Below are positions 1-12,300 of a DNA stretch of 64,000 nucleotides, piece by piece. Within the stretch, counting starts at the first letter, position 1. The number at the start of each line of letters is the position of its first letter. The stretch is from Macquaria australasica (lineage: Eukaryota > Chordata > Actinopteri > Centrarchiformes > Percichthyidae), in the NCBI GenBank assembly GCA_005408345.1, contig SEMN01000593.1:60001-124000 (forward strand). The letters are read 5' to 3'. The position numbers were made by a program, and so were the translations under genes. Below the pieces are notes generated by a model that was not told where the DNA came from, did not search any database, and saw only the letters and a list, made by a program, of their open reading frames with translations.

Positions 1-124
1 CTTCAACATTGTGTCAGGGAAAAGAGGGCTGGTTTCCATCAAAAGCGAGAATGCTTGGACTGCTCTTTGAGTAATGAGAAGCAAGGCTTTTTTCTGTTTG
101 TTTAGTCTGGCTCGCAGGCGTGCG

Positions 125-190
125 CACACACACACACATACACACACACACACACACACAGATCAATAAAGGCAGAGAGAGAGAGAGAGA
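125..190. repeat. (CA)n and (GA)n microsatellites
   Basis: A CA dinucleotide run interrupted once (125-160), followed after a short spacer by GA repeats (174-189). Confidence 0.9.
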
Positions 191-860
191 CGAGCGTCTA
201 TCGATCAGTCATGCATTGGCTGTGATCCCTGCCAGTGCAGAATCATTACACATTCACATTGTCTGCTGCCACAGCTATCATGAGTCAAGGGGAAGACCAA
301 GGTCATAAATAATGTAACAACACTTTTCTTGTCACGATTTAAAGCAGCCAGGCGAGGGGTTAAAGAGCATTGGAACTTGATTTCACATTCAGTCAATATC
401 TTGTAAAATACTGAAACCTGGTTGACAAATTCAATCCAATCAACTCAAGGCAATGAATGGCCCAATCAATCTACTGGATAATGAAAAAGGCAACCCCGTC
501 TCCTATAAATTACATTTATTTTACTACTAACTTGTTTTGCCAAATTATGTATGTGTTGTATGTGCACTGGCAATTTTTTGTTTTAGTTTAGAAGTGCTAC
601 CTTTTGTACTGAACACAAGTCGTACAAGTAGGTTGTCGGTTGGATGGTAAGTGCGCAGGACTTTTTTGTTTTATCAATGACTGGGGTTTGTCCTGTGTGG
701 TTAGGACTTTACTTAACATTAGGAAAAGATTGTGGTTTCAGCTAAACGTTAGAGTAAACACATCCAGTGCTTCAAGTCAGCGTTGACCTTTTCCAAAATG
801 TAACCATGACCGTTATCGATGCCTATACCAAGTGCTTTGAGTGCCTAAACATAACCATAA
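191..860. other. No gene seen
   Basis: AT-rich sequence with short stop-bounded frames only. No recognisable repeat or exon. Confidence 0.5.
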
Positions 861-863
861 CAA

Positions 864-1635
864 AACTAAGAGTCTAAAGCCACATTAGCAGCTGAGCATC
901 TCTGTACATAGGCACAGCAATGCTTTGAGCTAAATGCTAACATCAGCATGATAGCATGTAACAGTAACAATGCTAACATGCTGATGTTTAGCAAGTAATA
1001 CTGACCATGTTCAACATCTTAATGTAGCCTGTTAGCATGCTAACCATTGCCAAATTGCATAAATCACAAAGTAGAGGATGATTGGAATGTCATTAGTTTT
1101 TAGTATTTGATCATAAAGTATTGGACAAATTGAAATTTTGACCTGATGATGGCGCTAGATGAAAGGTTAAGGAATCACCAAAATCGTTTGAATTTATCCT
1201 CCAGGGACATTGAATATCTGTAGCAAATTTTACAGCAATACATCCAATAGTTGTCAAGATATTTCACTCAAAACCAAAAATATCAACCTCATGGTGGCAC
1301 TGAGGGAAAAGTCAGAGGATCACCAAAGTCATCAGGGTTCATCATCTGGGAACCACGAACCATGTCTGTACAAAATGTTGTGCCAATCCATCTCATAGAT
1401 GTCAAGCTATCTCACTGAATAAGTGAAAACCTTGACTTGCGGAAACGTCAGGGAATCACCAAAGTCATCAGATTTTTTTCTGTAGGTACCACAAATATCT
1501 GTAGCAAATTTCATGGCAATGCATCTCAAATCAAATCAAATCAAATCAAATCATAGTTGTTGAGATATTTCAGTCTGGACCCAAGTGGTAGACCAACCAA
1601 CAGATCGGCGTTGCCATCCATAGAACCACGTGTGA
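864..1635 (+). repeat. Teleost interspersed repeat, family A copy 1
   Basis: Shares long diverged blocks with 23,201-23,680 and 47,974-48,455: ACTAAGAGTCTA at the left, the GCTAACATGCTGATG palindromic section, TATTGGACAAATT, GATGATGGCGCTAGATGAAA, GATATTTCA, and TTGCCATCC near the right. This is the fullest of the three. A pentamer run (AAATC)n lies at about 1,526-1,550. No coding capacity, so a non-autonomous element of class unknown to me. Confidence 0.75.
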
Positions 1636-1648
1636 CTAATAAAACGTT

Positions 1649-1990
1649 AAGATAAGATAAGATAAGATAAGATAAGATAAGCCTTTATTGTCCCACAGTG
1701 GGGAAATTTTTAGCGTTGCAGCAGCCAGTAAAAGTGTCATATATAGAAATACAATAAAAATAAATAGAAAAATAGTCCTATACACAGTATAGACAGAAAT
1801 AAATAATAGAGTGACTGAGTGCAGTTGTAAGTATGAACAAATAGATAAGATAAAAATATTGCACATATATAATATACATGTATATGAAAAATATTTCACA
1901 GCAACATATGAAGTAGATAACATCATGAATACAATATATGTATGAAGATAATGCACCGTGCTGTTGCTACAAGCAGAACGTGCAGGGAAA
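1649..1990 (-). mobile_element. Fragment of a non-LTR-type retroelement with (TTATC)n tail
   Basis: On the plus strand (GATAA)n at 1,649-1,680 is followed by GCCTTTATTGTCCCACAGTG, the reverse complement of a 3' end ending in AATAAAGGC(TTATC)n that is common in fish. This suggests a 3' fragment on the minus strand. No reverse transcriptase is preserved. Confidence 0.45.
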
Positions 1991-2699
1991 AAATTTAATA
2001 CTTTGTCAGTGATCGTTTTGCAGATATGTCTTAAATAAACCTCTTGCCACTTCGCCAGTAAGTTAATGAAGTTAGTTTCCTCTTTATGTTGAGTAAAAAC
2101 GTAGTTCAGATGCCATTATGTTTCTGTCAGATTGTATTTTCTGTTGCAAATTAAATGTAATTTCTAGGAGACATGTTTGTAAAAGGGGATACAACAGTGG
2201 TTTTATGTAAATGGGTCACAATATTTGTTTTGTTTATGGTAAGATTTTGGATTTGACATGCTGTATGCTTCAGTAAGTCCGTCTCACCACCAAGGAAGTG
2301 CGAGCAGCTGCTGCCACAGTGATGCATAAAACAAGCGTGACACACATGGAGGACAACGAGGGAATTAAACTCAGAATCTCATCAACTTCTGTGCTTTTAT
2401 GTTATGGTTGCACTTCAAAAAACGAACACACAAAGCAGAGACAGCACATGCCATGTACCAGTGCATACCCATAGTGCATAATTATGTTTGCACGCACACA
2501 CACAAACAGAGGCAGAGGCTAGACAACACAGACTTTCCTTTGCAAATGTGGACAGATAACAAAAAATGATATGTTTGTACTGAAACACAAATCCCATAAC
2601 TGAATAATAAATACTTCTGATTAGCATCATCTGACCTTTACAGACAGCATCAAATATGAATTTTTATCAGGGTCCTCAACTCATAGCGGGTTCAAATTG

Positions 2700-3010
2700 G
2701 CATTTCAGGTACAGTCGGGAGCAAGAGCCGCACCATCCTCAGAGATGTGACAGGATGTGATCCAAGTATCAAGAATTACAGCATGTGTCGTTGCTATTCC
2801 AAACGCCATCCCTGCAGAGAAATGCGAAGGTCGTTGGCAAGGAGGAGGGCATATGTTGGGGAAAAGATCCAGCCTGCTGGATTAGAGATCCCTGGGGAGA
2901 ACGCGCTCCCTGGCCCCTGCGTGACATGCTGTCACAGTAATAGATTGGTGGGGCTAAACAGAAAGACCCCCCTGAGCATTGGACCACTGCTTTATGTCTG
3001 ACCTGAGGGG
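2700..3010. other. GC-balanced island, candidate conserved noncoding element
   Basis: Open in frames on both strands (plus 2,747-3,001; minus 2,769-3,125) and higher in G+C than its surroundings, but neither peptide resembles a known protein. Non-repetitive. A regulatory element is inferred, not shown. Confidence 0.25.
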
Positions 3011-3335
3011 AGTTAGTTTTCAGTAGTAGAGTGACTACAGGCATGGTCTTGGATGCTAATAAAGTCTCTTCAATTGATTGTGGACTGAACTTGGCCATAT
3101 ATTTTGTCAAAACGTTGGGAAGCAAAAGATAGGGCTGAAGAAATCAGGAGGATTGTAGGCCCTCTGGGATTCACTTCCATACACGTCTTGAGTGAATGTT
3201 TTTTTTAATTTTTTTTTAATCCAAAATAGAATCAGAATGAGAGTCAAGACATGAATAACAATGAGTTTTAATCACCAAGTGCATGACAAAATATTCAGGA
3301 ATTAAACCGGACTCTCATATATGGTACAAAATGAT

Positions 3336-3641
3336 TAGGGCTGCAACTAAAAATTATTGTTATTATTGATTAATATGCAGTGAAAGACACCCATCATAAT
3401 TTCCTAGAGCCCATGGTAATGTCATCAAATGTCCTGTTTTGTCTGACCAATAGTCTAAAACCCAAAGAGATTCAATTTACCATATTGTAAAAGCAGCAGA
3501 TTCTCACATTTGAGAAGCTGAAACTATCAAACGTTTGGCTTTTTTGATGGAAAAATAACTTAAACAATGAATCAATTATCAAAATAGTTTTGAATTAAGT
3601 CAATCTACTAATCAATTAAATGCCTAATGATTGCAGCTCTA
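3336..3641 (+). mobile_element. hAT-like MITE, family B copy 1
   Basis: Begins TAGGGCTGCAACTA and ends TTGCAGCTCTA, imperfect inverted ends. Flanked by AAAATGAT and AAATTGAC, a 6-of-8 match compatible with the 8-bp target duplication of hAT elements. The interior AAAACCCAAAGAGATTCA is shared with the copies at 8.7, 33.3 and 50.9 kb. Confidence 0.7.
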
Positions 3642-3829
3642 AAATTGACAGTGCAAGTCTTGAAGTGGGCAATACATTAGAATACATATTCTACATATAC
3701 AGATTCAACAGGTAATATCCATTAGTTACCAGCATTTGATCAACACAGTAAACAGTATCAATGTAGCTGGAGAGGAAAAAGTTAAACAATGTGACTCCTT
3801 CAACTCTTTTCTCGAATATGTCTTAGAAA

Positions 3830-4190
3830 CAGCACCCTGCTGTATTTTTTCTGCAAATTATCGGGCTCGCACCTCCCTGCAGTAGCCGGCGCGAGAGACA
3901 TCTTTGAAGTGTGAACCACAGTTTGTAAGGAGCAGATGGGCCGACTAATGTAACTCCTGACTGGTGCTGTGTGCGTCTCACTGCCAAATCACAGTGAGAG
4001 ATGGCAGAACGGCTCATTTGGGAATGTAGCAGGCTGCAGCAGGAATCACCAGGATGGAGAGGAGCAAGAACTCAATTAAATTGTTTATCACAATAAACAA
4101 CACCAGGCATATGCTTATTTAATTTCGGTCTTGTCGGCTGCTGATTCACTTCTCCTGTTTATCTGACAATTTGATGATGTTGTCACTGAT
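3830..4190. other. Candidate conserved noncoding element
   Basis: Non-repetitive, GC-balanced, then AT-rich blocks with homeodomain-like TAAT and AATTAAATT cores (4,070-4,130). No coding signal. Proposed only on composition and texture. Confidence 0.22.
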
Positions 4191-4679
4191 TCACTGAGTG
4201 CCTGGAGATGTAGGAGTGTCCAAGTACAGTATCTCAGCACAAGAACACAAAATATGATTCAGACATTTAGAAGAACATATTTATTAAGAGTGTGGGAGGG
4301 ATAACATGTTAACTGGAATATAGAGAGTCTGACCAATGTGTTAGTTTCAGCCACTGACATTGTCAGTAAATGCATGTTGATGCTAATACACTTGTGCTGG
4401 CAAACAGAGCCAACTGCCGTTTGGCAAGAAATCATGTATTCCAGAGTAAAGTCCCCCGGAGGCACACTGACCTTTCCAGGAAAATTCATATGAGAAGAAT
4501 ACACAATGTGTGTCTACAACAAAGGATGTGCAAAAAGATCTATATATCTAATATTTGAAAGACAAACTCACAAGATCTTGAAATTTATCTTTAAAGGTGT
4601 TCGTGAGTATTGATTTTGCAGTGACAATTATGGAGTTTTCAATTGCTAAATAGAGATTTATCCACTTAACTCCTAAGTG

Positions 4680-4711
4680 GTGGTGGTACTACTACTACTA
4701 CTACTACTACA
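4680..4711. repeat. (CTA)n microsatellite
   Basis: About eight tandem ACT/CTA triplets. Confidence 0.85.
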
Positions 4712-4819
4712 TAGCAGAAGGTATCTACCATTCATTGTGTGCCTCACAGAACAATGTACATGAATATGAAACAATGAACATTAAAGGTATATTTTGATCA
4801 TCAGTATTGACTGCTTCTT

Positions 4820-4897
4820 TTATATATACATATATATATATATACATATATATACATATATACATATATATGTATATATATACATATATATACATAT

Positions 4898-4949
<52 letters not shown>
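4820..4949. repeat. (TA)n / (TATACA)n low-complexity tract
   Basis: About 130 bases of TA and TATACA repeats. Every long frame translated from it (alternating Ile-Tyr) is an artefact. Confidence 0.95.
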
Positions 4950-4952
<3 letters not shown>

Positions 4953-5347
4953 CACAAACTGGCTCAACATATGTGACAAAAAAAGAGGAGAGGCAAGTCA
5001 GATCAGAGAGCCAATTAATGATTTTATTAGAAATAAACAAACAGAACTATTTATAAGGAAGGCATGAGGTGTGGAAAGTATGAGCATCAGTAGTGAGTGG
5101 AATGTATGGGTGAGTGAAAAATGTATATTTGTGCAAGTGTTGTAGGCAGCAAAATGGAAAACCAAACCAAAACCTGGACAGCGTGGATCCTAGGAGAGAG
5201 AGAAAGACACAATGACACCAGGCAGGTAATATAGCCTTGGTAAAGACCCACACAGGTGCCACGTCATCACCCCAACGACCCTCTGATTGCAAGCTCCTGC
5301 AGGAAAAGAACAATCAGCTGCAGGCAGAAAGGGGAGGGGTCGTAACA
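4950..5347 (-). mobile_element. Solo LTR inserted in a TA microsatellite
   Basis: Read on the minus strand the 398-bp unit begins TGTTACGACC and ends TTTGTGACA, the TG...CA ends of an LTR. It has a TATA-like box (TATAAATA, plus 5,049-5,056) followed by AATAAA (plus 5,023-5,028) in the right order for U3-R-U5. Flanking ATAT on both sides fits a 4-bp target duplication, though the TA-rich host makes this weak. No internal retroviral or gag-pol sequence adjoins it. Family not assigned; Gypsy-type is a guess. Confidence 0.65.
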
Positions 5348-5369
5348 ATATATATATATACATATATGT

Positions 5370-6640
5370 TACCAGTCCTGTAGGTCCAGTTGCCTAACAA
5401 TACTGTATACTGTATGTCAGGCCAAGTAAAACTAATATCAGTGCGCAGGCAGATGGTGGAATCGCTTTGATGGTATTTTGACAAGCTGGTGGTAACCATG
5501 GTAACCACGGTAAAAAGGGGGGATCCCAGTGCCTCAATGATGCAACAGGAATTTTCCTCCCAGCATTCCAGCCTGTGAAATTAACACTGAGATTAAATTT
5601 CACAGCCTGCTGTCCACTACACACTGCCATCCAAGCAGCTGAAACCTCCACATGTATACATACACACACACACACAGACAGACACACACAGACATGCTTT
5701 TATACAAACATGGGTAGGAAGATATGCAAATCAGGATTAGAGATTTCCTACTTATTTGGCTTTCATTTCTTGCCATAGGAAGAAAAATCTAAACACAGTG
5801 TGCATTTACATTTACAGTGAAAATATGCCACACATGTGTGTTCACGTGCATGAATGCAAATTGAGTTAACCCACATACTTTGATGCAGAACAGACACCAA
5901 AGTTTCACACAAACATCAACCACACTAGTGCAGTTAATGATGTGTATCTGTTAGAGATGATGTTTTCCAATCAAATGCTTGTCTGCAGCCGCAGGTAGAG
6001 TAGACTATTATTATGTTCCTGCCACTTGTGATTCACTGTCTCAGCATCAGCACAATGACAGGAACATCATTAATACTCAAATTATTCCACCCTGACACCT
6101 GATGTGGATTGTAGGAAAGTTGTATAGATTAGAGCTCCCTGAGGCAAAAATACATCTCTTAAATGATAATTCTGATTTATCCCAAATTGGGTCTCATTTT
6201 CTTGAAGTTTTGGCCTTCATTCCTATCGGTAACATTAACATGTACTCACCAATTTAATTGTGGAGATCGGGGAACATGGCAGCATCGCTAAAAAGAAGTC
6301 TGAGGGGGCAAGAAACACACATGCAGTCAGACAATCACACAAGTTGTAGACACATGCCCAGATTAGCCAAACTTCACTGGAAGAGAAAACTAATGGAAGG
6401 GTGAAATTATGACCCAAACTGTCCACTTTCAGTTTATACACCTACTTCCTGGTTCAACTTCACTGTACTGTTCTTGCCATAGTTGTGTGTGCAGACAGTT
6501 ATCCTGTGCAATTAAAAGGATTATTACTGACATTTCAGGTGCGTTCACTTTCAGTTTTACCTCCAAATACGATCTAGATAATCTGGCTAAACTGTTTATT
6601 TACAACCATCAATTACCATTTACACCAAGGTCCCTTTAAA
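5370..6640. other. No gene seen; one (CA)n run
   Basis: Noncoding. A CA-rich microsatellite lies at about 5,661-5,693. Nothing else recognised. Confidence 0.5.
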
Positions 6641-6950
6641 AGAGTATTCCAGGGATTTAGTATTGCGCCACCATATAGTTGGTTGGGGGGACTTACAGTA
6701 CAAGAGACAGATTAAGAAGAATGGTCAAAATTGAATTAACAGAGGCCAACATATCCTGACTTTAGTCCCTAGTACGGGTCAAGCTCTAAAACATTGGATC
6801 CTACATTTCTGCAGATATATTTAGTAAATATACACCCAGGTTTTCTGTTAATAAATGTGTCATGTCCAATCCCAAACTGAGAAAACTCTGATGACATCAT
6901 TTGGGTAATTTTTCAGCTCCGCATTAAAAGTGAACTAACCTTCATGTGTG
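6641..6950. repeat. Probable teleost interspersed repeat
   Basis: The text AGAGTATTCCAGGGATTTAG ... GACTTTAGTCCCTAGTACGG ... GATGACATCATTTGGGTAAT resembles a repeat I have seen around fish genes. There is no second copy in this window, so the call rests on memory only. Confidence 0.35.
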
Positions 6951-7559
6951 TAAAATCCATGGAGTGCCACCTTAATATTTCTAGTTGGATCAGGCCATTG
7001 TAAGCAATATTCCACACAAATGAGGAGGACTGGTAATTTATACATAAGGATTACAGGATTTTTGCATCAATGTGATGAAGTACTTAAATTTGATTGATTT
7101 GTCAAGTCAATTATTTTATGATTTAGATCCCTGTCCCACAAATACTGTGATAAAAGATTGTATTCATATTGCTGACCTCTAAAATCAGATTGCATGAAAA
7201 CCCTGTAGGAAAATATTAAATCAGTACTGTAGATTGATTGGAGATGAAGTTCTAATATTCTAGGATTTATCTTCCTGTCTGAACTGATGCAATGAAAAAA
7301 CGAGAATCTGATATCAACTATAAATGGAAGAACAAGACTTAGTGTTGATATTTTGTGAAAGTATTTAATAGACCTGTCACCGTTACAATCCACTATTCGT
7401 GTCTAATGATTTTTATCTACACTCCCTACTTCCAATAGGCCATAACTGATGCCCATTTTCAGCACCCCCACAAGGGTCAAATATGAAACTACGACCACGT
7501 ATGGGTGATGACAGTGTCAGCATCCTTACATGACTGTGTTACAGGACCATTTACCCCTC

Positions 7560-7720
7560 CCCAGCATCAGTTTGCATTGAAATATTTACCGATGGCGCTG
7601 TGAGGGCCTGACTGAGGTAATGATTCAGGTCAGTGGAGATGATGACAGAGCCTGGGCACAGCTGTGGGAAAAGACCCAGTGAAAAACGCATCCTGTGCTA
7701 GCTCACAGACACAATGTATA
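7560..7720. other. Candidate conserved noncoding element
   Basis: GC-balanced, non-repetitive block (CCCAGCATCAGTTTGC ... GATTCAGGTCAGTGGAGATG) with no coding frame of note. Inference only. Confidence 0.2.
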
Positions 7721-8149
7721 ATAGAGGAGAGAGTGCTGTTGTGCAAATTCAATCAGAATAATAATGAGTATTCATTTCTGCCTAATGAAAATAGTGCAAT
7801 ATATAAAAGATTTTTTCTCTGGCATTTCCCAGAAGAAGTACTAAACAGAGGACACGTTATGTATCTGCTTTAAGTTGCTTCATCTTATTGTGTTGCATAA
7901 CGAGTACATTGGGCAGGCAGTGTGTATGTAGGGGGCTGCCGTCCTCCATTACCCTTACAATAAAGGGGTTATTACAATTACCAAACCATAACAATCAAAT
8001 CCAATCATGCGGCAATGAGGTAAGGTTTCCCTTCATTTCTTTTTAATGTTAATGGCTGAGCAATTCATCTTTTCTAAAACTCCAAACAAATGCAAACAAA
8101 GCAAAAAAGCTTCATGAGGACAGACTTCAAAGCGCAAGCCCTCATAAGA

Positions 8150-8540
8150 CTTACTACGCCTTTGAAGAGACATCAGCAATCCTCAGTGCAAAATCACAGA
8201 TGGCTCTCTCTAAAAGCTGTTTTTCTCTCACTGGGGTTCCCATAATTATGAACACATTAGTTGAATGTATTGGTTTTGGCTTTAAATGTGTAGTATATCT
8301 GGAGCCTGTGACAAGCAAAGTGGTGTTGTGCGTGTATATACTATCACTGACCGGTGTAATCAATTCCACTGCTGGCAGTTTGCTGCTGACAGGCCGTGCA
8401 TTGCCAAAGTGTACCCATAAATCCCGTGGAAGTCTTTGTTTATTGGATCTATTAAGAGGTTTGGTGCTTGTACCGATTCTGGCAGCAGTGATCAAATGTG
8501 ATAGAAATAAGGCCAATTAGAGTACAAACCATTTAGAGAA
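8150..8540. other. Long both-strand open region, candidate conserved noncoding element
   Basis: Open for 106 codons on plus and 120 on minus over the same 360 bases, unusual in AT-rich DNA. Neither translation shows a known domain, and there are no splice signals framing it. Low repeat content makes a conserved regulatory element the more likely explanation. Confidence 0.25.
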
Positions 8541-8624
8541 ATGATTGGTAATTGGCCTGTTTGTGGGTTTGGAATATATTGTATAACCTTAAGATTCATA
8601 GTTCATAGAAAACATTAGATCATT

Positions 8625-8648
8625 ATGATGATCGTCATGATGATCGTA
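8625..8648 (+). repeat. Tandem 12-mer ATGATGATCGTC x2
   Basis: Two adjacent 12-base units, identical except for the last base. Confidence 0.85.
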
Positions 8649-8689
8649 TCAAGTATTAACCCCTTACTGTACATAACTTTAAGGCTGGA

Positions 8690-8910
8690 AAAATACTCTT
8701 AATCCACACCGTCAGACAGAATATAGTATAATCTGTAGTAGTATTCATAATTTTGCTTATAAAATGATGAAAAATAGTGAAAAATGCCCACCACATGTTC
8801 CCAGAGCCCATCTTAACATCTTCAAACTGTTTGTTTTGTCTGACCAACAGCCCAAAACCCAAAGATTTTTACAATGTATGTTGATATAAATGAGAGAAAA
8901 ACAGCTTTAG
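8690..8910 (+). mobile_element. hAT-like MITE, family B copy 2 (internal fragment)
   Basis: Contains the family B interior (TAGTGAAAAATGCCCACCAC, TTTTGTCTGACCAACAG, CCAAAACCCAAAGA). Both inverted ends are lost. Confidence 0.6.
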
Positions 8911-8990
8911 CTTATTGTGGCATTCATAAACAAAAGTGGCCAGCCTGCATGGGTTCATAAGATACCAAAAATACTATTAGTGGTGAAACA

Positions 8991-9339
8991 TCCATCCATC
9001 CATCCATTTTCTATAGCGCTTATCTTCTTAGAGGGTTGTGGGGGGCTGGAGCCAATCCCAGCTGACATTGAGCAAGACTGGTCGCCAGTCAATCACAGGG
9101 CTGACACATAGAGACAGACAAACATTCACACTCACACCTACGGACAATTTAGAATCACCAATTAACCTAACTTGCATGTCTTTGGATGATGGGAGGAAGC
9201 CGGAGTGCCCGGAGAGAACCCACGCAGACACGGGGAGAACATGCAAACTCCACACAGAAGGGCCCCAGCCGGCCGGCGCGAACCCAGAACCCTCTTGCTG
9301 TGAGGCGACAGTGCTAACCACTGCACCACCGTGTCGCCC
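8991..9339 (-). mobile_element. tRNA-derived SINE with (ATGG)n tail and 13-bp target duplication
   Basis: On the minus strand it starts GGGCGACACGGTGGTGCAGT, with pol III A-box-like TGGTGCAGTGGTTAGCACTG and B-box-like GGGTTCGCGCC, and ends in (GGAT)n. It is bounded by the same 13 bases TAGTGGTGAAACA at 8,978-8,990 and 9,340-9,352, a perfect target-site duplication. The intact duplication suggests a fairly recent insertion. Confidence 0.85.
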
Positions 9340-9352
9340 TAGTGGTGAAACA

Positions 9353-12300
9353 GCATGTCAGAAATGTAACGTCGATGTTACATTTCAAACAAGAACTTTG
9401 CCTCCTCTCCGAATTCTACAAAAATGGTAGTAATACACCAATCTGAATGTTACTCTCTTGTATGTGCCAATACCGAGCACAGATCTGATAGTAGTGCTCT
9501 CTTTTTCCCAAATTTAAAATCTGTATACCTCTTTGTGTGGAACTCCTTGGAAATCATTTTTATTTAAGGTAACTTGAGGTCAGGGATTGCTGTGGAACTA
9601 AAGAGTCGGTGGCCAGCTGTGACTGAATGAATGGAACTAATAGCAGAAACAATGAATTTCAGTAATAAATGAAGAAGTTGTATTTAAACTGGATTCGTCA
9701 CATCATGTCCAACACCTAATCCGCTTAATGTGCACACTTATACGGCGTATCGGATCACTGCATCCCTTAGAAAATGCTCCCTCCCTAAAACACAAGTCAC
9801 ATGTTTTATAATTGTCCAACCAGAAGAAGACAGCAGAGGTGAAGGAAGAAATTATATAATAATCATTAGATAATAGGCAATAAAACATAAAAAGGGACTT
9901 CATCAATCTCACCTAAATCATGTAACAATCAATGCCTGCTCTCGTCAGGGACCTATTAAACCTACATGTTTCTGTAGCCAGTGGTAATGCACCTATATGT
10001 AACTGTGCACATGAAGATCTTTGACCTCTGGTCAGTTCTGTATCAGCTTAATCCAGCTCTCCATTGAAGCTACATGATGTTTACACCGAGTGAAATATAA
10101 AAACCCAAGAGTTCATATTTTTTATTCAATAAAACGGAAATATTCTAGACGTCTTGTGCATCGTGTTATACACATTTCTCCAAAATTCAGCCCGGCATAT
10201 TTGGTGTCTTTAGAAACTCTGGAATCTCTATTACAATTTAAAATAAAGTTCTGTGGGTTTGAACCTTATATCTATGGTTTGAACAAAGTTTGGCACATAC
10301 ACACATGGTACATTTTACAAAGCCTTCAACACTGTTTGTTATCTTCAGCCAACATATTTGTGCAAATGTGATAAAATATGAGGCATGCTGGGCTCATTTA
10401 CTGGAGCGAGCGGAGCTTGCAAAGCACTCACAGATACAGACACAATGAACACAGCAGAAAGTGACACATTTATTCAAAAACATCCGCTCAGATTTTAAAT
10501 GTGTCACGTTTGATACCACTCACATTTGTTCTCTCAGCATCTCACTAAACAAGCAAGTAAGAGATATTGGACACAGTGGCTGCCGCTGCCACACTAGGGG
10601 GAGGTCTCACTTCTTCCTGCCTGTGCAATTGCCTTAGCTCAATGATTTATGAAAAGGAGAACAATCTGTGCACAGATGGGACATAGATATAAATATTCTG
10701 ACCTGTCACAAGAAGGCTAGACTACTCTGCTCCTAGCTTCAGGTGATCTATGACAAGACATACACAGAGGGTAAGAGCTGTGCTGGAATGAGGTACCAAA
10801 ATGCCTCTAATAACAGAGTTGTTTTCTAATGATGGATAACCATGTCTTCATATATACTGTGTGATTTAATAGCATACGTGGTAACTCTGGACAGCCACAG
10901 TTGTTTACTACCTACATCTCATCCAGCCGGCAGATTGCCAAACCAACACATCAGAACATGTTTGTTTTTTTCTTCTCAAGGTTCCCAGGAGAATCAAAGG
11001 CAATTTTCTGAGATGAAAAGAGCAGACAAAATACTCATTTCACTATCCCATTGATTTTGGACAGTAAAGTACGCTTTGACTGTAAATCAGAGCATAAATA
11101 CTTAATTGGATGGTGCCTGATGGATATACTGGATGGCCGATATAATTGGCTGATTTTATCTTGTCAGCTTATATTGCTATTGGCGTATACTGTATGTCTG
11201 CTGATAAGTACAGTAACAAGAAACTGCAAAAAAAAGGTGTGTCACCTTTGCATGCACCTATATTGATTTTGCAATTCTAAAATATTGATATCAGCCTCAC
11301 AAATTCAGCATCAACCAGGCTCTAGTGTAAGTGTCACTTTGTAGTGTTAATCTACAAAGTGCCAAAGTGACATTTGTTTGGTCATTAATTCTGAATTAAT
11401 AACGGACTCTGTGGGTTTGTAGGAATGTACCAAATCCCTGTATAATTGTGCGGCCACAAGGAGCTGTTTCATTATTCACTATTCTATGAAGCAGCTTGGT
11501 TTGAGTCAACCACAGTTTTTCTCTAAGCTAAACAACAAAATCAGTTTTGTCATTTGTCACTGCCTTCCAAAATGACAGATATTAGCATTTTCTTATCCGA
11601 CGCCTATCAACGGGATAAGGTTGTTTGTTGTTTCAGTGCCTTTTGTCATGGTCACATGATTGTCACTGACCTATTGATTGGTTGCTGAACATAAAGAAGG
11701 CGGGTAAGAAAGTTGGCGAATTGCAGATTATTGAGTAATTTGTCAAGACCGTGATGGACAATAAATGATAACTCTCATCCCTGAAGTATTTTGGTTTAGT
11801 TTCTGTCTGCAATAATGTTAAACTATGAGCCGTCACTGATGGTTTGGTGGTGGAGCAAAGGATGCAGGCATGGTCTCACCACCCAGCTCGAGGGAGGCGA
11901 CACTGCGGGAAAAGTCCGGGAAAGTTGGACTGACCAGGGGTCAGTTAGGTTTAAGCACAAAAACTGCTTTGAAGACAGAACAATTATGGTCATGGGTTCA
12001 GTAAACAGGATGTGAACAGCGGTCTCAAGCTTTGTTGATCCATCCATCTGCCCGAACCTGATACCTAAGAAGTTTTGCAGTGCCAATAACAACATCACTA
12101 CATCCACCTTTGCTCCTCACAAACAGGAGTCAATACCACACGGCCACCAGAGGTCCTTTTCAGGTGTTCATGAGTAGTCAGCGATAACAAATGGAAGTTT
12201 GGCTTTTATTGACAAAACTGCAATCATCGCATCGAGTTTCTTGTTATAATGTGACATCGAGAACTTGACTAAGTGACAACAGCAGTTAACAAACAATTTC

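Noticed and set aside
1210..1398. Small protein at 1.2 kb
   Set aside because: Lies inside the dispersed family A repeat; the other copies do not keep the frame.
4725..5067. Several Ile-Tyr-rich frames on both strands
   Set aside because: Translations of a TA/TATACA microsatellite.
8991..9339. tRNA gene on the minus strand
   Set aside because: A and B box-like motifs are present, but the sequence is a SINE with target duplications and a repeat tail and does not close into a tRNA cloverleaf.
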